From: Apostichopus japonicus
Lineage: Eukaryota; Echinodermata; Holothuroidea; Aspidochirotida; Stichopodidae
Reading direction: 5' to 3'
NCBI RefSeq assembly: GCF_037975245.1
Contig: NC_092570.1
Coordinates: 5,087,001 to 5,151,000, forward strand
Length of the DNA stretch: 64,000 nt
Below the pieces are notes generated by a model. It worked only from the letters and a program-made list of their open reading frames with translations, did no database searches and was not told where the DNA came from. The position numbers were made by a program, and so were the translations under genes. Below are positions 42,225 to 54,840 of this stretch, piece by piece (within the stretch, counting starts at the first letter, position 1; every line of letters begins with the position of its first letter).

Positions 42225-42949
42225 AAACAAATGTCAATTCAAGTGTTCACTCTTCTTCCTTTTTTTAAGACGGGAGTTGTCGTTAGATTGATTGACGACT
42301 GTATTTTGCGCATGTGCAGAAGGTTTCTCAAGACAGCTTAGGCTATATTGAATCTCTGCTTTCAATATGTGAGCGAATATATATATACGGTAGCCTACAT
42401 TCATTAAATAACGACTATGGAATGATGAAATTGACCTTCTTTTCAAGAACGAAATGAGGACATAAATAATTCGAGTAGTTTGAATAAAACAATAAGATAT
42501 CATGACGATTTAATTATGTCTTTGTTTACTTTTCTCATCTGCGTATATCACTATGACATTACAGCTGGGAAGCTCTTATCTTTTCATTTCTTTTCTGAGT
42601 ACGCCCTCTCCTACTCATCTTTCGAACTAAACCCTTCACTTTTATTTTAGAAAACTATAAGACGATTTCTCGTCAACTTTAAGACCAAACTTGAAAGTTC
42701 ATGTATACTTTTTGAACGTTAGCCTACTTCTAGTTGTATCATTGATCATGTAGTAAACCTGAATACTGGACATATGTTCTATGACAGACAAAGTCTTTGT
42801 AAAAATACAAGATTTTGCATACCTGTGCCGAAATTATATCAACGGCTCGTGACGTAATGGCTCGGTCTTTAGACAGTAAAAAATAATACGCGTATATCTC
42901 TTATAAACATATAAATGGAAAAGAAAAGTTTTACAAATTCTAATCTGCT

Positions 42950-43100
42950 TTACGAAGTATCTTTTGTTGTAAACTGGAGCACGATGAAGGCAATGCAGGT
43001 TATTAAAAAGAAAGATTGTTTATGAACACCGCCATCATCATTTAAGAAGGTACAATCTTCGTGGTCGTCATAGTCAATGCACAATTGGTGAAAGACGTCC
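42950..43100 (-). CDS. ADP-ribosyl cyclase terminal exon (C-terminal hydrophobic tail, stop)
   Basis: Encodes DVFHQLCIDYDDHEDCTFLN, then a hydrophobic segment SFFLITCIAFIVLQF and TTKDTS, with TAA at 42952-42950. Acceptor TTTCAG. On the minus strand, AATAAA signals near 42643 and at 42224-42219 are candidate polyadenylation sites. Confidence 0.9.
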
Positions 43101-46100
43101 CTGAAAAAAATCAAGAATTAGCGAAAAGTTAAAACAAGATCACTCGTGTCATACTGTACTAAAATATTTTAAGGACAAGCAAAAGAGTGAATATTGATGG
43201 TTTAAGCTGAGCACTTTTCCCAAACTGGCATATAAAGTATATAAGAAAAAATGTTCTGATTGTGAAAGACTATTATTTAATTTTTTTTTAATTCGAAATG
43301 AAGACATGAGCAAGTCTACAACATTAAATCACAGAGCAATGCATTGTGGGATATGTAATCCATATTTCTTTATTTTTTTGATAGAGATATCACATGTGCT
43401 CCATTTGTTGTATTGTTGTTACATTGATAACGTTTAACAACACCTTAAACTTCATCAGCATCGTTGAGTAGGCAAAAAGTTACTAGAAGTTTGGAAAAGA
43501 ACTTTCAATGAGTGTGAGACTCTTTATATAATATCCAGGTATCTACGAGGGTTTAATTATACATTTCTCAGTCGGGCACAATGCTTTGAGGATGGCTGTG
43601 ACATGCCTGCTGAATTCTGATCAACAGTGACCAATAATTTGACTTTCTAGCATACTTGGGGCCAATACTGATTCTCTTTAAGTGCATGGTCCTCTCAGAA
43701 ATATGAGGGCAGTGGGAGGGTGCGAGAAAAGGGTGGATGTCCCTCAAATATTTGTGCAACAACGAAATTCACGCTGGCGTGTTGTCACCACAGGCGATAA
43801 TTTCAACACCACAGGAGTTTAAGCTCTTCATGTCAAATTCGGCCCTACCCCTTCTTAATCATGAGCCAATGTCGGGGTCCATTAAGTGGTCTTACTCTCT
43901 GAAACAATGCAACAATATCTACTTTTTCAATGAAATTATGAAATCAGAAAGTTGAAAATGAAAGTAAAATTAGTATCTTCTATAATGGGACTATGAAATC
44001 AAAGTATCCGTGAGTTTTATATATATATATATATTTTGATATATTTATATATTTTATAATCAGTGCAAGCATTCTACATTACATGAGATAACACGATTGC
44101 GTTCAAGTTTCATTTCTTGCCATAAACATGGAATAGATAACAAAAGAACGAATTTGAAAATGTTGTGCTACTTACCTCGGATTGTCCCAGCAATTATAGG
44201 GTATGGATTTAGAGTCCAAGATGGATTTGAGATTATTAATGGAGACGGAATCACAGTCATGTCTGCAAGATAATATTAAACAGTATGGAAGTAAGTAACA
44301 GGTCTTTCATTTGATACTGTCTCCTTAGTTAATTGCGTGGATTGAAAATACAAATTTCTATTGACATTTTGCCCTTGGGTTGTACTCTCTGAGGGTCACA
44401 CTTTGGATAAAGATTACTTACTATCTGTGACCAGGAATTAACATTAAACCAAAGTGTCGTCACCCCACACGGTGGTACTTTTCAATAACCTATTTTCCAC
44501 TCAGATAAAGAAAATAAGACATGTGGAAATTATTTTACTTTTCCATACAAAAAAAAATAAAGTTTGATTGGAATCTATTTTGACTGAATTTTCACTGAAG
44601 TCGCTAAGCCCAAGCGTATCAACACAGCGTATAGTAAAATTTGAGTTTTAGCCAGCATATTGGATAAATCGTATATTTTCATTACTGAAATCTTTATTTC
44701 GAACGGTAAAACGTTATAGATACTTCTCTCCGGATACTAAAGGTTAACCACCGGTATACATTGACTCACTTATATCAAACTTCCGTTCTTTTTTTCAACC
44801 GTGAATTAGCTTTTTACAACAATTTCATTTCTGTCAAATCAATGTCCTATTTTTTGTTATTATTATCTCGGTAACGATACCTTCACCACGTATCCGATCC
44901 AAGAAGGAAAAAAAAAACGAAAAAGAATCTATAAAAAAAACAGGAAAGTTTACAAAGAGTACTCTACCACACCACATTTTTATGGAGTCATTTAAAGGGA
45001 CCATCCTATCACATTTCATTAGGTAAAAAACAGTGTACTGTTCCTCTACTCGTGATATGGGTTCTTTATTTCATATTATGCAGGGGGAAAAAATCAGTTC
45101 AATTGTTATGATGACATCATACACTCTGCAGTTATACCAGGGATCTATTCTCAAAATAACTCCACATTTAAGGTAGCCATATCTCCGCCATACCAAAATG
45201 CTAAAAGTGGAGAAAGTGGTTTTGACCTTAAAGTTGCAGACAAAAATTCCAGCATTTTAAATTCCGGTCATTGTTAATCAAAATAACAACAGACTTTTAA
45301 CGGAACTCTGATAAAGCACCCCCCCCCCCTAAATGTTAAAACCATCTGTATGCTTAATATCATCAATAGTTCATAACAAAATATAAAGACTAACAGAGAG
45401 CTTGTTTATTTGAATTTTATATATAAATTTCCTCCTCGTTAAATCTAACAGTTCGTCACGTGCTGTGACGTCATGCGTATCTACGATAGAGCATGTTCGT
45501 ATGATACAAAATTGACGCGAAATGTTGTGCTGTCCATATGTGTCCCCCCCCCCACACCCCCATAAAATATTGCAAATTTCCACTCTCCCATAAAATATTG
45601 CAAATTTCCCCTCTCCCTCCCCCCATAAAATATTAGAAAATTGCGGAAGTCAAATGGTTATTCTGAGGCATATTTAGACCATAAATTAGGCCTTTAATGA
45701 AGTCTAAACGTAAATTTTGCTAACAAATACCTCTGATTTTTGTGTGAGTTTGAAAGAGTGGGCCGTCTACACCCCAACACGAACCCTTCATCCCCACCCC
45801 AGCCCCAACCCTGGATTCTCGCTTGCTTTTAGCTGTATATTATCTGTTTGCGATAAAATACTTCATTAAACTCTATGCGAACCTACCTGGGACTGTCTGG
45901 ACTCTGTCCCTTACCCCCCCCCCATCCCGCACCACCCCTCTCTTCCCAAGTAGGATAGTCCAGGTGAAATTTTATTTTGGGCTGATGAGAGAGGAACATG
46001 TTCTAAGCATCCTGGGGTAATTTGCATTCAATTCCTTTGTATCCTTTGCAACAACAAAGAAACATATGAAATTGACATATTTTGTGCCGAAAATGTGAAC

Positions 46101-49100
46101 TTGAAGCAAACATGTGTGGTGCCATGAATGTGCACTGTCTAATTTGCTTTTCTGTTCTTCTGTAACAATACATCTCTAATGTTTCTAGTTTTAACATTGG
46201 GATACATTAACATATGAATACACAAATAGTCATTGGGGTATTGTTAGCTTATAACATCCCCTAAAGCAAAATTCGAAATCATATCCAATCCAGGGTCAAA
46301 ATAATAAAAAAAAAAACATTTTGCTGTAAGTGTACAACTATGATATTCACACCTGTTTGATGTTAAGTTTGATTTATTGCACCAAACTCTGACAATCTCT
46401 TCAACTATCAATATCTCGAGAAAAAAGAAAAACCTATGTATAGGCATGCATACTTCTACATGCAGGATCCTTATTATATTTGTATGTTCGTCTTTCACAA
46501 GTTAAAAATATATCATTTTCCCACTTGGCTATATCCTTATGACAGTATGTTATCCAGGGGGCAGCTTGGCCCTCAGGGAAACAGGGAAATTTCCCGGGGG
46601 AGGGGGTGGGGACACCTATGTCTTAAAGTTAAATAAAGTAGACAAGAAATGGTCTTACTGAGGTGACTGTCTCACATCTGTTAAAACGTAGATATCCATC
46701 AGACTAATTTTTTCTGGCGTGAGATTACACAATTCAAATTCCGAGAAAAAGCTGTAAAAAGACACAAACAATACGTTACTGTCGCAACGATATATACGTT
46801 TATATGACATCATGTGTGTACGTCTATACTCATAGGCGTAGGAGGCGGGGGGGGGGGGCTGGTGGGGCTGCAGCCCCCCCCAACCAACCAAAAATTTTTG
46901 TGAAAGTTCGGGCAATATGCTGAGAATTTTTCGGGCAGGTACTGAAAGAAAAATAATTTGCTATGTGTTTTTCAATGGTTAAATTGATATTATTATGATC
47001 ATTAATATTGTAACGACTTTCCCAATAATTCTAACCAATATGGAAGGGTAATAACACGGAAATGATTGTATGTTATTGGCATGCGATGTAATAACCGACG
47101 CTTGCCTATATGATATGCACATTAACATGTTGAATGCGCGAAAAAGTTTGGTAATATTTTTCGGGCAAGTCGTTACACCCCCCCCCCCCCAAATCAAATT
47201 GGGCTCCTACGCCTATGTCTATACTGGGTCATCGCTATATGAATCGCTAGCAATTACTATTCTTAACTTGAATACATGATAGAACTTTCGATATGCCATC
47301 AAAGGTGTCATGCACTAAAATCGTATTCGATTAAAGTTACAATATTTAACATCGACCATGAAAACCATAACTCGTTTGGATCGACATTTCGTACTAATTT
47401 CCGTTAATTTCTTTTGACATAATTTGAAAACACAAGTCGTCAAACAATTTTACGCTTAATCGAAACTAGCATAGCTTTTATGCCGAAGCAAAAAGTTGGA
47501 AATATATAGGTGAACATTTTAACCATTTCTGTGTGTTGCTTTTTTGCATGTAATTCAAACTGACACAGCGTGTAACTTCCTGGTGACGAGATGTTTAAAA
47601 CACCCACCACAACAACCACGACCCTATATAGGCAGCTAATTAACATTCATTTCACTATAAAACAGAAAATAATTAGTTGCCAAACAAAAGTCAAAAATCT
47701 GCTCTAAACAAGCCAGAGTGCGAATTTGGGGTAAGTGAGAACAAAAGTTGGGCGATGGCCGTAGTGGTGAGGTGTATTTGAAGAGTGTTGTCCCCTTCCC
47801 TTTGAGAATGTCTTGTTTGAGTAAGGGGGCTTAGATGCAACATGGTGATACCATTTCTGTCACTTTTATCTACATTTCTGTTTTTAATGTATTTTATGAA
47901 ATGTAGGTGTAACTTGGAAACAGGCCTGATTTGCTTCTTTTTGGGGAGGGGGTGGGGGAGGGGGATATGTTTGTATAAATGTATGTATGTATTTTAGATC
48001 CTCCTACAAGCAGGAACTCGCGAAGAAGCCTCATTGGCTTATCAAAGCCGCAAGCTGACCGAAGTCAGTCTCTTAGACATGTGTCCGAACTCCTTCTCGT
48101 TTTGTAGCGTTGTTGCCTGTCCTTGTCCTCGTGATTTGTACTCATACTCCTTGCATATTCTAAATCTATAGTATGATATACTAGAATGAAAATCGAGTAC
48201 CTATACTCATTCCCGCGAAAATGGAGTACCTAATTCTCATATACCCGCGCAGCTGTAATTGTACGCGTTTTTCATTCTCTTGCCAAGGGGAATTCTATTT
48301 GTGTTCGTGCTCATGCTGTTGTTCTCGTACTAAATCTCTGCTTACTACAGAAATTTCATGATAGCTCTGTTATGCAAGTAGGCCTATGCTGAATTCTGCA
48401 TCACGAAAACACGTGTGATTTCAATTGTACATTGAAACGCGCATGCGTATATGGGCTATAAAGGGATGATGACAAAACCACATTTTGTCTTCTTTTTTTT
48501 TTTTTTTTTTTTTGAAGATATGATTGGTGAAGTATTATCGTTGAAATAACATAATTACCTAATCTTGTATCTTAATGTACGGTGTTTTTTTTCATGGAAA
48601 ACAGAAAACAGCGACAACAAAAAAAGGAATTGAAAACAGTACGTATGGGAAATGCACTATTATGATCACACATGTAAGCAATGCGTATATATTGCAACAA
48701 TTCAAATGGGGTAATGTCATATTTGCCAGAATAATTTCCTAGTTGATACGACGATGCAGTTTATTACGTAGCTTTAGTGGCGAACTTTCATTGAAAAGAG
48801 TGAAAGTCGAAAATTTGGAACTTGCGATTTGCTTTTAGTTAGTGGTTAATTAAACCATGATAAAAATAATTTATAAACAAAGACTGTAGGAATTATATTT
48901 TACTTTAAATGAAATTAATTCTTTTGTTCTTGAGCGCAAATACTCGGTATATAGCTTGATGAAAATGTTGTAAAATTTGTGGAAAAGACGCAAAACGGTG
49001 AACGATGAGCAAGCTTCTATAGTCTATCAATAAAAGCAATTTTTTTTTTTCGAAAATGTTTTCCACGTTATCAACGTCTTTGTCTAATAAGATGATGTGA

Positions 49101-52100
49101 CCAGGTTTTAAATTACACTTGAACAAAAGCTATATTATATCTCAACTACAAGCAATTCTGTGACGAAATTTATGTTGTAGGTATAAGTTTTAAAACTCCA
49201 TTGGGAAAGTACAATACAGAGTGTCAAGGTTATATAATACGCATGCTTGAGGCAGGGAGATAATATTCTTTACTATTCACGCTTGGACGGAATATAACAC
49301 CCGCATTTTACTGAATATTAGTAACATCTCTTATAAAGCAGAAGAAAGCCTACTGATATGGAACCGTGAAAAGCGCCATGCAAACCACACTACCAGTGAA
49401 AAAAAGACAAGGGTTTCTTGCTGTCGAAAGATAAAACTCTTTGTTCAAACTTCGGTAAAGACAAAGATAAAGGTTGATAAAGGTCTGGTGGATCAAGATG
49501 TATGATATATATTTATATTAAATCTCATATTTTCAGTTAGTAATTAGCCATTTATCGTAGTGGCAGATTTCTGTATTATTGTACTATCAGCAACAATACG
49601 CAATGATCATTTATTATCTCTAATTTTTTTCGAGGTTTTACAAAAGTGACTGAAGTTATTCATTCCACTTTGTTTTTATAGAAGTATCAGCATTTCATTA
49701 TTAATTTCAAGTCTGAATTTTGCTGAATTTCTATGCAAAATTTCTTTCAATATTACACAGAATAATTATATTCTTGTTTGATAGAAGCTCCTTAACCTAA
49801 TTCTTGTTAAGTTAAATCAAACTCTCAACTTTCCATTTAAAGTTTGAAGTTCAACAATGAAATTTCAGAACAAATTTCACAAATTATAAAGAATTCGTTT
49901 TCGGTAGGACTTGCTTATTTGGAAACAAAGAAAAGGTCGATTTTGCCGCCAGTCGCTGCTTGATCTCACATGAAGTATACAACACGTGATGTATACTTCG
50001 ATTTCGTTCTGAAAAGTTGAACAAGATCCAGACCTAATTGACTGTTATTGACATTCTACCTTTATCGTCTTTACGTGCACAAACAGAAATGTCCTTGGAT
50101 ATATGATAACAAACTGTCAATTAATAAGAGAAATGATTCATTACTCAATTCGTCATTTGATGACTATATGTCAGCTCATTGTCTGCCTGTGTATGATATA
50201 TATATATATTTATTGGAGATGGATTAGGGTGGCTCTATTAGTGACTATGCCTAACTAAACCCCCGCTTTTTCTTATAAGTGGCAGGTTCATGGCGGCACA
50301 AAGCAGTACACTACCACCCTATAAAAGTAAATAATTCGGCGTATATTACCTCTCTTCCGTTTGGAATGGTCCCCCTGGTCGAGAACTGTTGAAGAATACT
50401 CTGCTTAAGCCTTCCGCACTTATGGAAAACTGTTTGTATTTTTTTTTTGCAAGAAAAATAAAATAAAATGTAAGGTCCAAAGTGACTTAGTTCTGTAACG
50501 ATATATTCTTGCAAGTCATCTATCATACATTTATAAGAATATTAATTTCTTATACGATTGATTCCACTTTTAAAACCGATGACTGCGCACATATGTCGTT
50601 TGCAAGTTGGAGTCAAGGTTTGAAAGTAGGGGTCACTCCGAGCACGGGAGCGGTTTGTATATACAAGACAGATATCGTAACAACCTTTAACCTGATCATG
50701 ATGTGTATAGTATTTATACCCTTTCCGCGATACTGGTGGCACCGTGACATTATCATGATCATACTGTTATCATAGCCTCAATGTAAGTTGACTGGGGTTG
50801 AGAGTGGATCAAAATTGTTTGGTTTTCGTGCCTTATCTTGGGGTGACTTTTCTTGCAAACGAGTACCATCCATGACTACGTGTGACTTATCATGTTTTAT
50901 TTTGGTTCCGAAAAGTGTCTTTATGTATATCGACAGTTTTAGCACATATCCACAGGGCCCTGAAGAAGCTGATCGGGCCCCGGGACCATCATATCATCGG
51001 GCCTCCTCTTTGCATTATTCTTTCTTCCTTCTGTATTATGAAACGTTGATGAGAATACACTATAAGGTATGCCATACTTGTTTCTGATCCCGCCCATATT
51101 TCCGAGCCACTAGATTGTCATCACCCATCGTTGCTGTAGGCCCACCCGACCCCTACCCCCACCCCTCTTAGGTTAGGTCCTGGAGATTCAATGACATTAT
51201 GGCTTAAACCGATGAAATTTAATGCGCATGTGGTATCGATATTTTCTCGCAAATTATTGAAAACTTTTAATAAAAATAGAATGTCTGTATAGTTTTCTTT
51301 GAACGTATGATTTTGATACTTACCAACTATAGGCCCTGTTACTTGTTTATCATGTCTCATATAACCACAAATTATTTATAAATGTGCCGATTTCTTTTCT
51401 TTTGGGAGGGGGGAGGAATATAAGGTTTCAGGACACTTACGTGTTTAGATGCCTCAGCCCAGAAGGCATCTACGGCCCCAACAGCGAACCCACATTCACC
51501 ATCGTCAGGACAGCTTTCAGTGTTAACTCCGCCCTTTCCATCTCCGCAGAAATAGAAACCGTTTATGAGGTAGCCAATCAGAGTGTAATCCAAGGTCCAC
51601 GTTCTCTGACCCTCTCGAGAATATGAACGAACTGTATCGTAAATGTCCCATCCATCCCAGAAATTTGACTGTTTGGAGAAGAAGAAAAAAAGGTCAGCCA
51701 ACGTGGATTCTACTTTTATTTGCATGTGTGACTTCCCTACCGCATATTCACCAGGCGCGGATTTTGGGTGTGTGTGTACCCAACCCCCCCCCCTCACCCC
51801 CTCCCCTCCTCCCTTTCAGCACGACCTTGCATGTAGACCTAATTTAAATATGTCTCTGAATGCACCATTCACGTCTCAGTTTGTTTTTCATATGTTATAC
51901 TTCTATTCTTACATCATGCATCATAATAGTATATAAGTTAAGCAACCAGTGAATTACTTTAATCTACCGATCTATCGATTAGAGTACAGGCTTTGTTATA
52001 TTCAATATATTCAATCAATTTATATATCTGTGATGAGAGTGCAGGCTTTATCATGGGTGAATCAATCAATCAATCAATTATTTTAATCGATATAGGCTAT

Positions 52101-54647
52101 CTTATCGATCAGACTTCTGATTTTGATATCTTCTGCAAACTATACACGGTAGGCTACTCTGCCATCAGTCAACTTCATGTTAAATCTTCACCCATATATC
52201 AATCAATGAATCAATTGATATATATATATATATATATATATTTATCAATCAGGATTCAGGCTTTACAATGGGTTTAATAACCTATACATGGTACACTGTT
52301 ATCACTAAACGATGCACTTTTAATCCTCGCCAATATTACAGCCTATTGCATTGCCTGCTGTAAGCCAACTTTGTCTTTTCTAATCTTTCGGATCCACGGT
52401 GTGCTATACCGCTGTTTCTACCATCAAGATTCCATCTACGATTGCAGATGGAAAAGTATTTTAATCCCTAAAGGTTAATAATCGAACACAGATATATATT
52501 ATGTCTAACAGACTCACACTTTGATATTGAGTATTCAGTCAGATATGACTCTCAGAAGTATAAAAAGCTGTATAAAAAGAGATGTCGATTCCTGTGGATA
52601 AGTCAGTCAATATTCACTAACTCTGTCTTCCGAACCCTCAATAACAAGAAAATGGGTCAAAACGGGAAGGAATAACGACGTTTTAACCTTGAAAGTTTCT
52701 ATTATTATGTGAGGAACAGCAAGAATAAAAATTCTGCAATCCCCTCTTCATAGCTTGAGCTCGATGATCGCTGAGTTCTCATATTTTTCAATCTATACAA
52801 CCTTTTTTTTTGGGGGGGGGGGGGGAATAGTATATATACATCGCGGAATAATTGGTGATGTCACAAGGGGGTGGTGCTGAGGACGGGGCGAGACAACATG
52901 CCCCACCCGCCAAATGTTTAGTTCACCCTGGAGTACCATGAAGTTTGCCATCTCCAAAACAAAAACCTCAGGCATCAAGGTTCGTCAACTTTTTGAATTC
53001 TACTGACTTTCTTTAATTTACGTACGTATATTCCTCCAGAATTATACTCATTTGAAGCTGATCTAAGTTCTGGAAATCATGCAAACCGCACAGCTTCAAG
53101 GTGATTCAATCTCCCACCCACCTCCCACCCGCCCATTGATCTCCACCATGGGCCCTGTGACGGGTCCCTGGACCACACGCCGACATGCTCCGCGATCGCC
53201 CTGGCGCCTCAGACACAGTTTGCATTAACCGCGTTCGGCCACCCCCCCCCCCTCCCAGATGTTGCTGTCATATTGCTGGATCCCCTACCCACTTCCAAAA
53301 ACGTGGCGACGACACAACTGATGCCTACAAATACCTCACCTCTCTTCAGTGAGATGCCGAATCACGTAAAGTTCTTACCATGTCTTTGGGTATTGTTATA
53401 GAAGCACTTTCTACAAAGTCTTTGTAATCGTTTGGTTCCACGTCACATGGTTCTTTGCCCAACCAGGCTACGGAGAAAAGCTCCCATAACTCAGAACAAT
53501 TCTTAGAACTGAAACAAACAAAATAAAGGGGGAAAAAGAGACAATTATTTCTAACATGCTTTCAGCGGAAGGACCAATCAAAAGATCGTTGTATGTTTAC
53601 GTATTCATAACTTGATTAAACAGTGTTCCCTGCATGGCTGCGATGGCTACTCCTTATAGCTACACATGGTGGTTTTTATAGTCTAAACAAGGATTGTTGC
53701 GGTGTAACTAAGGCAACAATAATTTCCCACGTGATCAGAAGGACTATATATAGTCATACTTATGTTGTGATAGAACAAAAATAAATAAATAAATAAAATA
53801 AAATAAATATATATATATATATACATATATATACATATATATACATATACATATATATGCGAGGTAAATAACTATGCGGTGTAGTATACCGTATATAGAA
53901 AATGGCAGAAATTCAACACTTTGTGAAATAGTTTAATGAAAGAAAAATCGAGAAAAAAGCGAGAATTCCTATTGATAAGCCAAAATAAGAGTAGTTAGAA
54001 CCATTACATATATGCATAATCAAATAGATATGGAACACTTATTACTAACAGGGATCATGCTTACCTGAAGTGTGTTAATTAGAACTTTACATAGTAAGAT
54101 AGTAGACTGATCGCATGCAGACGATACCAATGGATTATGCTTTTCATGTGGTCTTTCTGCGTAATCTGTATATAACATGTAAGCTATGCATCGTAATTGC
54201 TTTATGCTGCATTAGAAATTCGATATCACTCAACCTTAGTTTCCATTAAAAAAAAAAATTTGCCGAAAATTTTCTTTTTAAAAGTATTTTCATTATTCTG
54301 AGGACTTAAAATCAAAGGGAGGTTTCCTATTATAAGCCGATACGACAAGAACCTATAATTTATGCATCAGATGGACAATAGAAATGAAATAAAAAACCGT
54401 GCCCACGCTCACCTGAAGTGAGTTATACCTTTATACTGTAATAAGAAAGTTGATCTGAACAAGACGGTACCTATAGACTATGATTGATCATTTCAAGTGG
54501 TCCTTACTTAGTTTTTTAACCTCACATCATAACAAAAACAATCGACAAGTAATGAAGGAAACTTACGTTGTAAATTAGTATAAATGTCGCGACAATTTAG
54601 AGCCTGAATGAAATGGCTGATTGCCGTAGTGTCGTTGTAACAAACAT
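42950..54647 (-). CDS. ADP-ribosyl cyclase / cyclic ADP-ribose hydrolase (CD38/BST1 family), 5'-incomplete
   Basis: These ecto-enzymes convert NAD to cyclic ADP-ribose, and NADP to NAADP, which mobilise calcium. Exons in mRNA order: 54647-54567, 53508-53379, 51668-51441, 50429-50350, 46751-46659, 44262-44176, 43100-42950. Family landmarks in order: DTTAISHFIQALNC (CD38 GTTKRFPETVLARC), NCSELWELFSVAW, NFWDGWD (CD38 W125), TLDYTLIGYL, CPDDGECG, AFWAEASKHF (W189), FFSEFELCNLTPEKI (catalytic E226), NCWDNPRDVF and a final C-rich segment. The mature C-terminus ends in a hydrophobic stretch FFLITCIAFIVLQF, suggesting a GPI-anchor signal as in BST1, or a membrane segment. The CD38 TLEDTL motif is TLDYTL here. 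The signal-peptide exon is not identified, and the first junction listed does not keep frame. Confidence 0.9.
44176..44262 (-). CDS. ADP-ribosyl cyclase exon (SIL..NCWDNPR)
   Basis: Encodes HDCDSVSINNLKSILDSKSI and PYNCWDNPR, matching CD38 [21 protein letters not shown]. Acceptor TTGCAG, donor GTAAGT. Confidence 0.92.
45555..45645. repeat. Tandem repeat CCCATAAAATATTGCAAATTTCC
   Basis: Three consecutive copies of a roughly 30-bp unit (CATAAAATATTGCAAATTTC followed by CTCTCCC), intronic in the cyclase gene. Confidence 0.85.
46659..46751 (-). CDS. ADP-ribosyl cyclase exon (catalytic Glu)
   Basis: Encodes FFSEFELCNLTPEKISLMDI and YVLTDVRQSP. The Glu of FEL corresponds to CD38 E226 and Aplysia cyclase E179, the catalytic residue. 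Acceptor TTACAG, donor GTAAGA. Confidence 0.93.
46831..47217. mobile_element. hAT-like MITE, related family, 387 bp
   Basis: Perfect 14-bp TIR CATAGGCGTAGGAG and its complement, flanked by an exact 8-bp target duplication TCTATACT (46823-46830 and 47218-47225). The interior differs from copies A and B, with poly-G and poly-C runs near each end and two TTTTCGGGCA words. It lies in a cyclase intron. Confidence 0.9.
47998..48078 (+). repeat. Dispersed about 80-bp repeat, copy 2
   Basis: Same sequence as 21418-21500 in the opposite orientation, preceded by GATCCTCCT in both. Possibly a conserved SINE tail or a fragment of a mobile element. Confidence 0.8.
50350..50429 (-). CDS. ADP-ribosyl cyclase exon (FFNSS strand)
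   Basis: Encodes FSISAEGLSRVFFNSSRPGG and PFQTEE, matching CD38 DVVHVMLNGS. Acceptor AAACAG, donor GTAATA; leaves phase 2. Confidence 0.87.
50700..50850 (+). repeat. U2 snRNA-derived repeat, diverged copy 2
   Basis: TGTGTATAGTATTTATACCC aligns with the U2-like head, and the following GACTGGGG, TTGTTTGGTTTTCGTGCC and GGGTGAC align with the tail of the 36541 copy. Head and tail therefore travel together. Confidence 0.6.
51441..51668 (-). CDS. ADP-ribosyl cyclase exon (central catalytic segment)
   Basis: 76 codons with FWDGWDIYD (CD38 W125), WTLDYTLIGYL, FYFCGDG, SCPDDGECG and VDAFWAEASKH (CD38 W189). Phase 0 at both ends; acceptor AACAG, donor GTAAGT. The signature Glu of TLEDTL is Asp and the following Asp is Tyr. 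Confidence 0.94.
53379..53508 (-). CDS. ADP-ribosyl cyclase exon (NCSELWELF region)
   Basis: Encodes SKNCSELWELFSVAWLGKEP, CDVEPNDYKDFVES and ASITIPKDM, matching BST1 KNCTAIWEAFKVAL and SIPRDKSLFW. Acceptor TTTCAG, donor GTAAGA; ends phase 0. Confidence 0.92.
53779..53860. repeat. AAAT and TA/ACATATAT microsatellite
   Basis: AATA-type repeats followed by TA dinucleotides with regular ACATATAT interruptions. Confidence 0.9.
54567..54647 (-). CDS. ADP-ribosyl cyclase exon (N-terminal GTT-like motif)
   Basis: Encodes VCYNDTTAISHFIQALNCRD then IYTNLQ, aligned with the CD38 GTTKRFPETVLARCVKY region. The acceptor is ATTAG. A strong donor GTAAGT leaves phase 1, but the next exon needs phase 2, so a micro-exon or an alternative donor 4 nt downstream (GTTTCC) is required. 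Confidence 0.72.
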
Positions 54648-54734
54648 CTAATTAGGGTTATAGAAAAACATGTGTGTTTCTTGTTCTGCAAGTTCCTGTC
54701 CTCTCAGTTTTCTTAGACAATTAGAAATTTCTCA

Positions 54735-54737
<3 letters not shown>

Positions 54738-54785
<48 letters not shown>

Positions 54786-54840
54786 TATATCATATATATC
54801 ATACGGTATATATATATCATATATATATTTACCATATATA
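54738..54840. repeat. TA dinucleotide array with CATATATATCATA interruptions
   Basis: Uninterrupted TA for about 40 bp, then TA blocks separated by CAT and CGG. Confidence 0.9.

Larger units (their letters stand above)
35068..42949. other. Intergenic region between the EF-hand/CaaX and cyclase genes
   Basis: No coding exon recognised. It holds the U2-derived repeat, a GA-rich tract (37095-37160), a minisatellite at 39665-39790, TTAA MITE copy 3 and a TA run at 42057-42080. A GTAAAT donor on the minus strand at 37566 might end a 5' UTR exon of the EF-hand/CaaX gene, unproven. Confidence 0.5.

Noticed and set aside
52793..53290. GC-richer stretch as a possible coding exon
   Set aside because: No frame fits the cyclase family and no paired splice sites keep phase.
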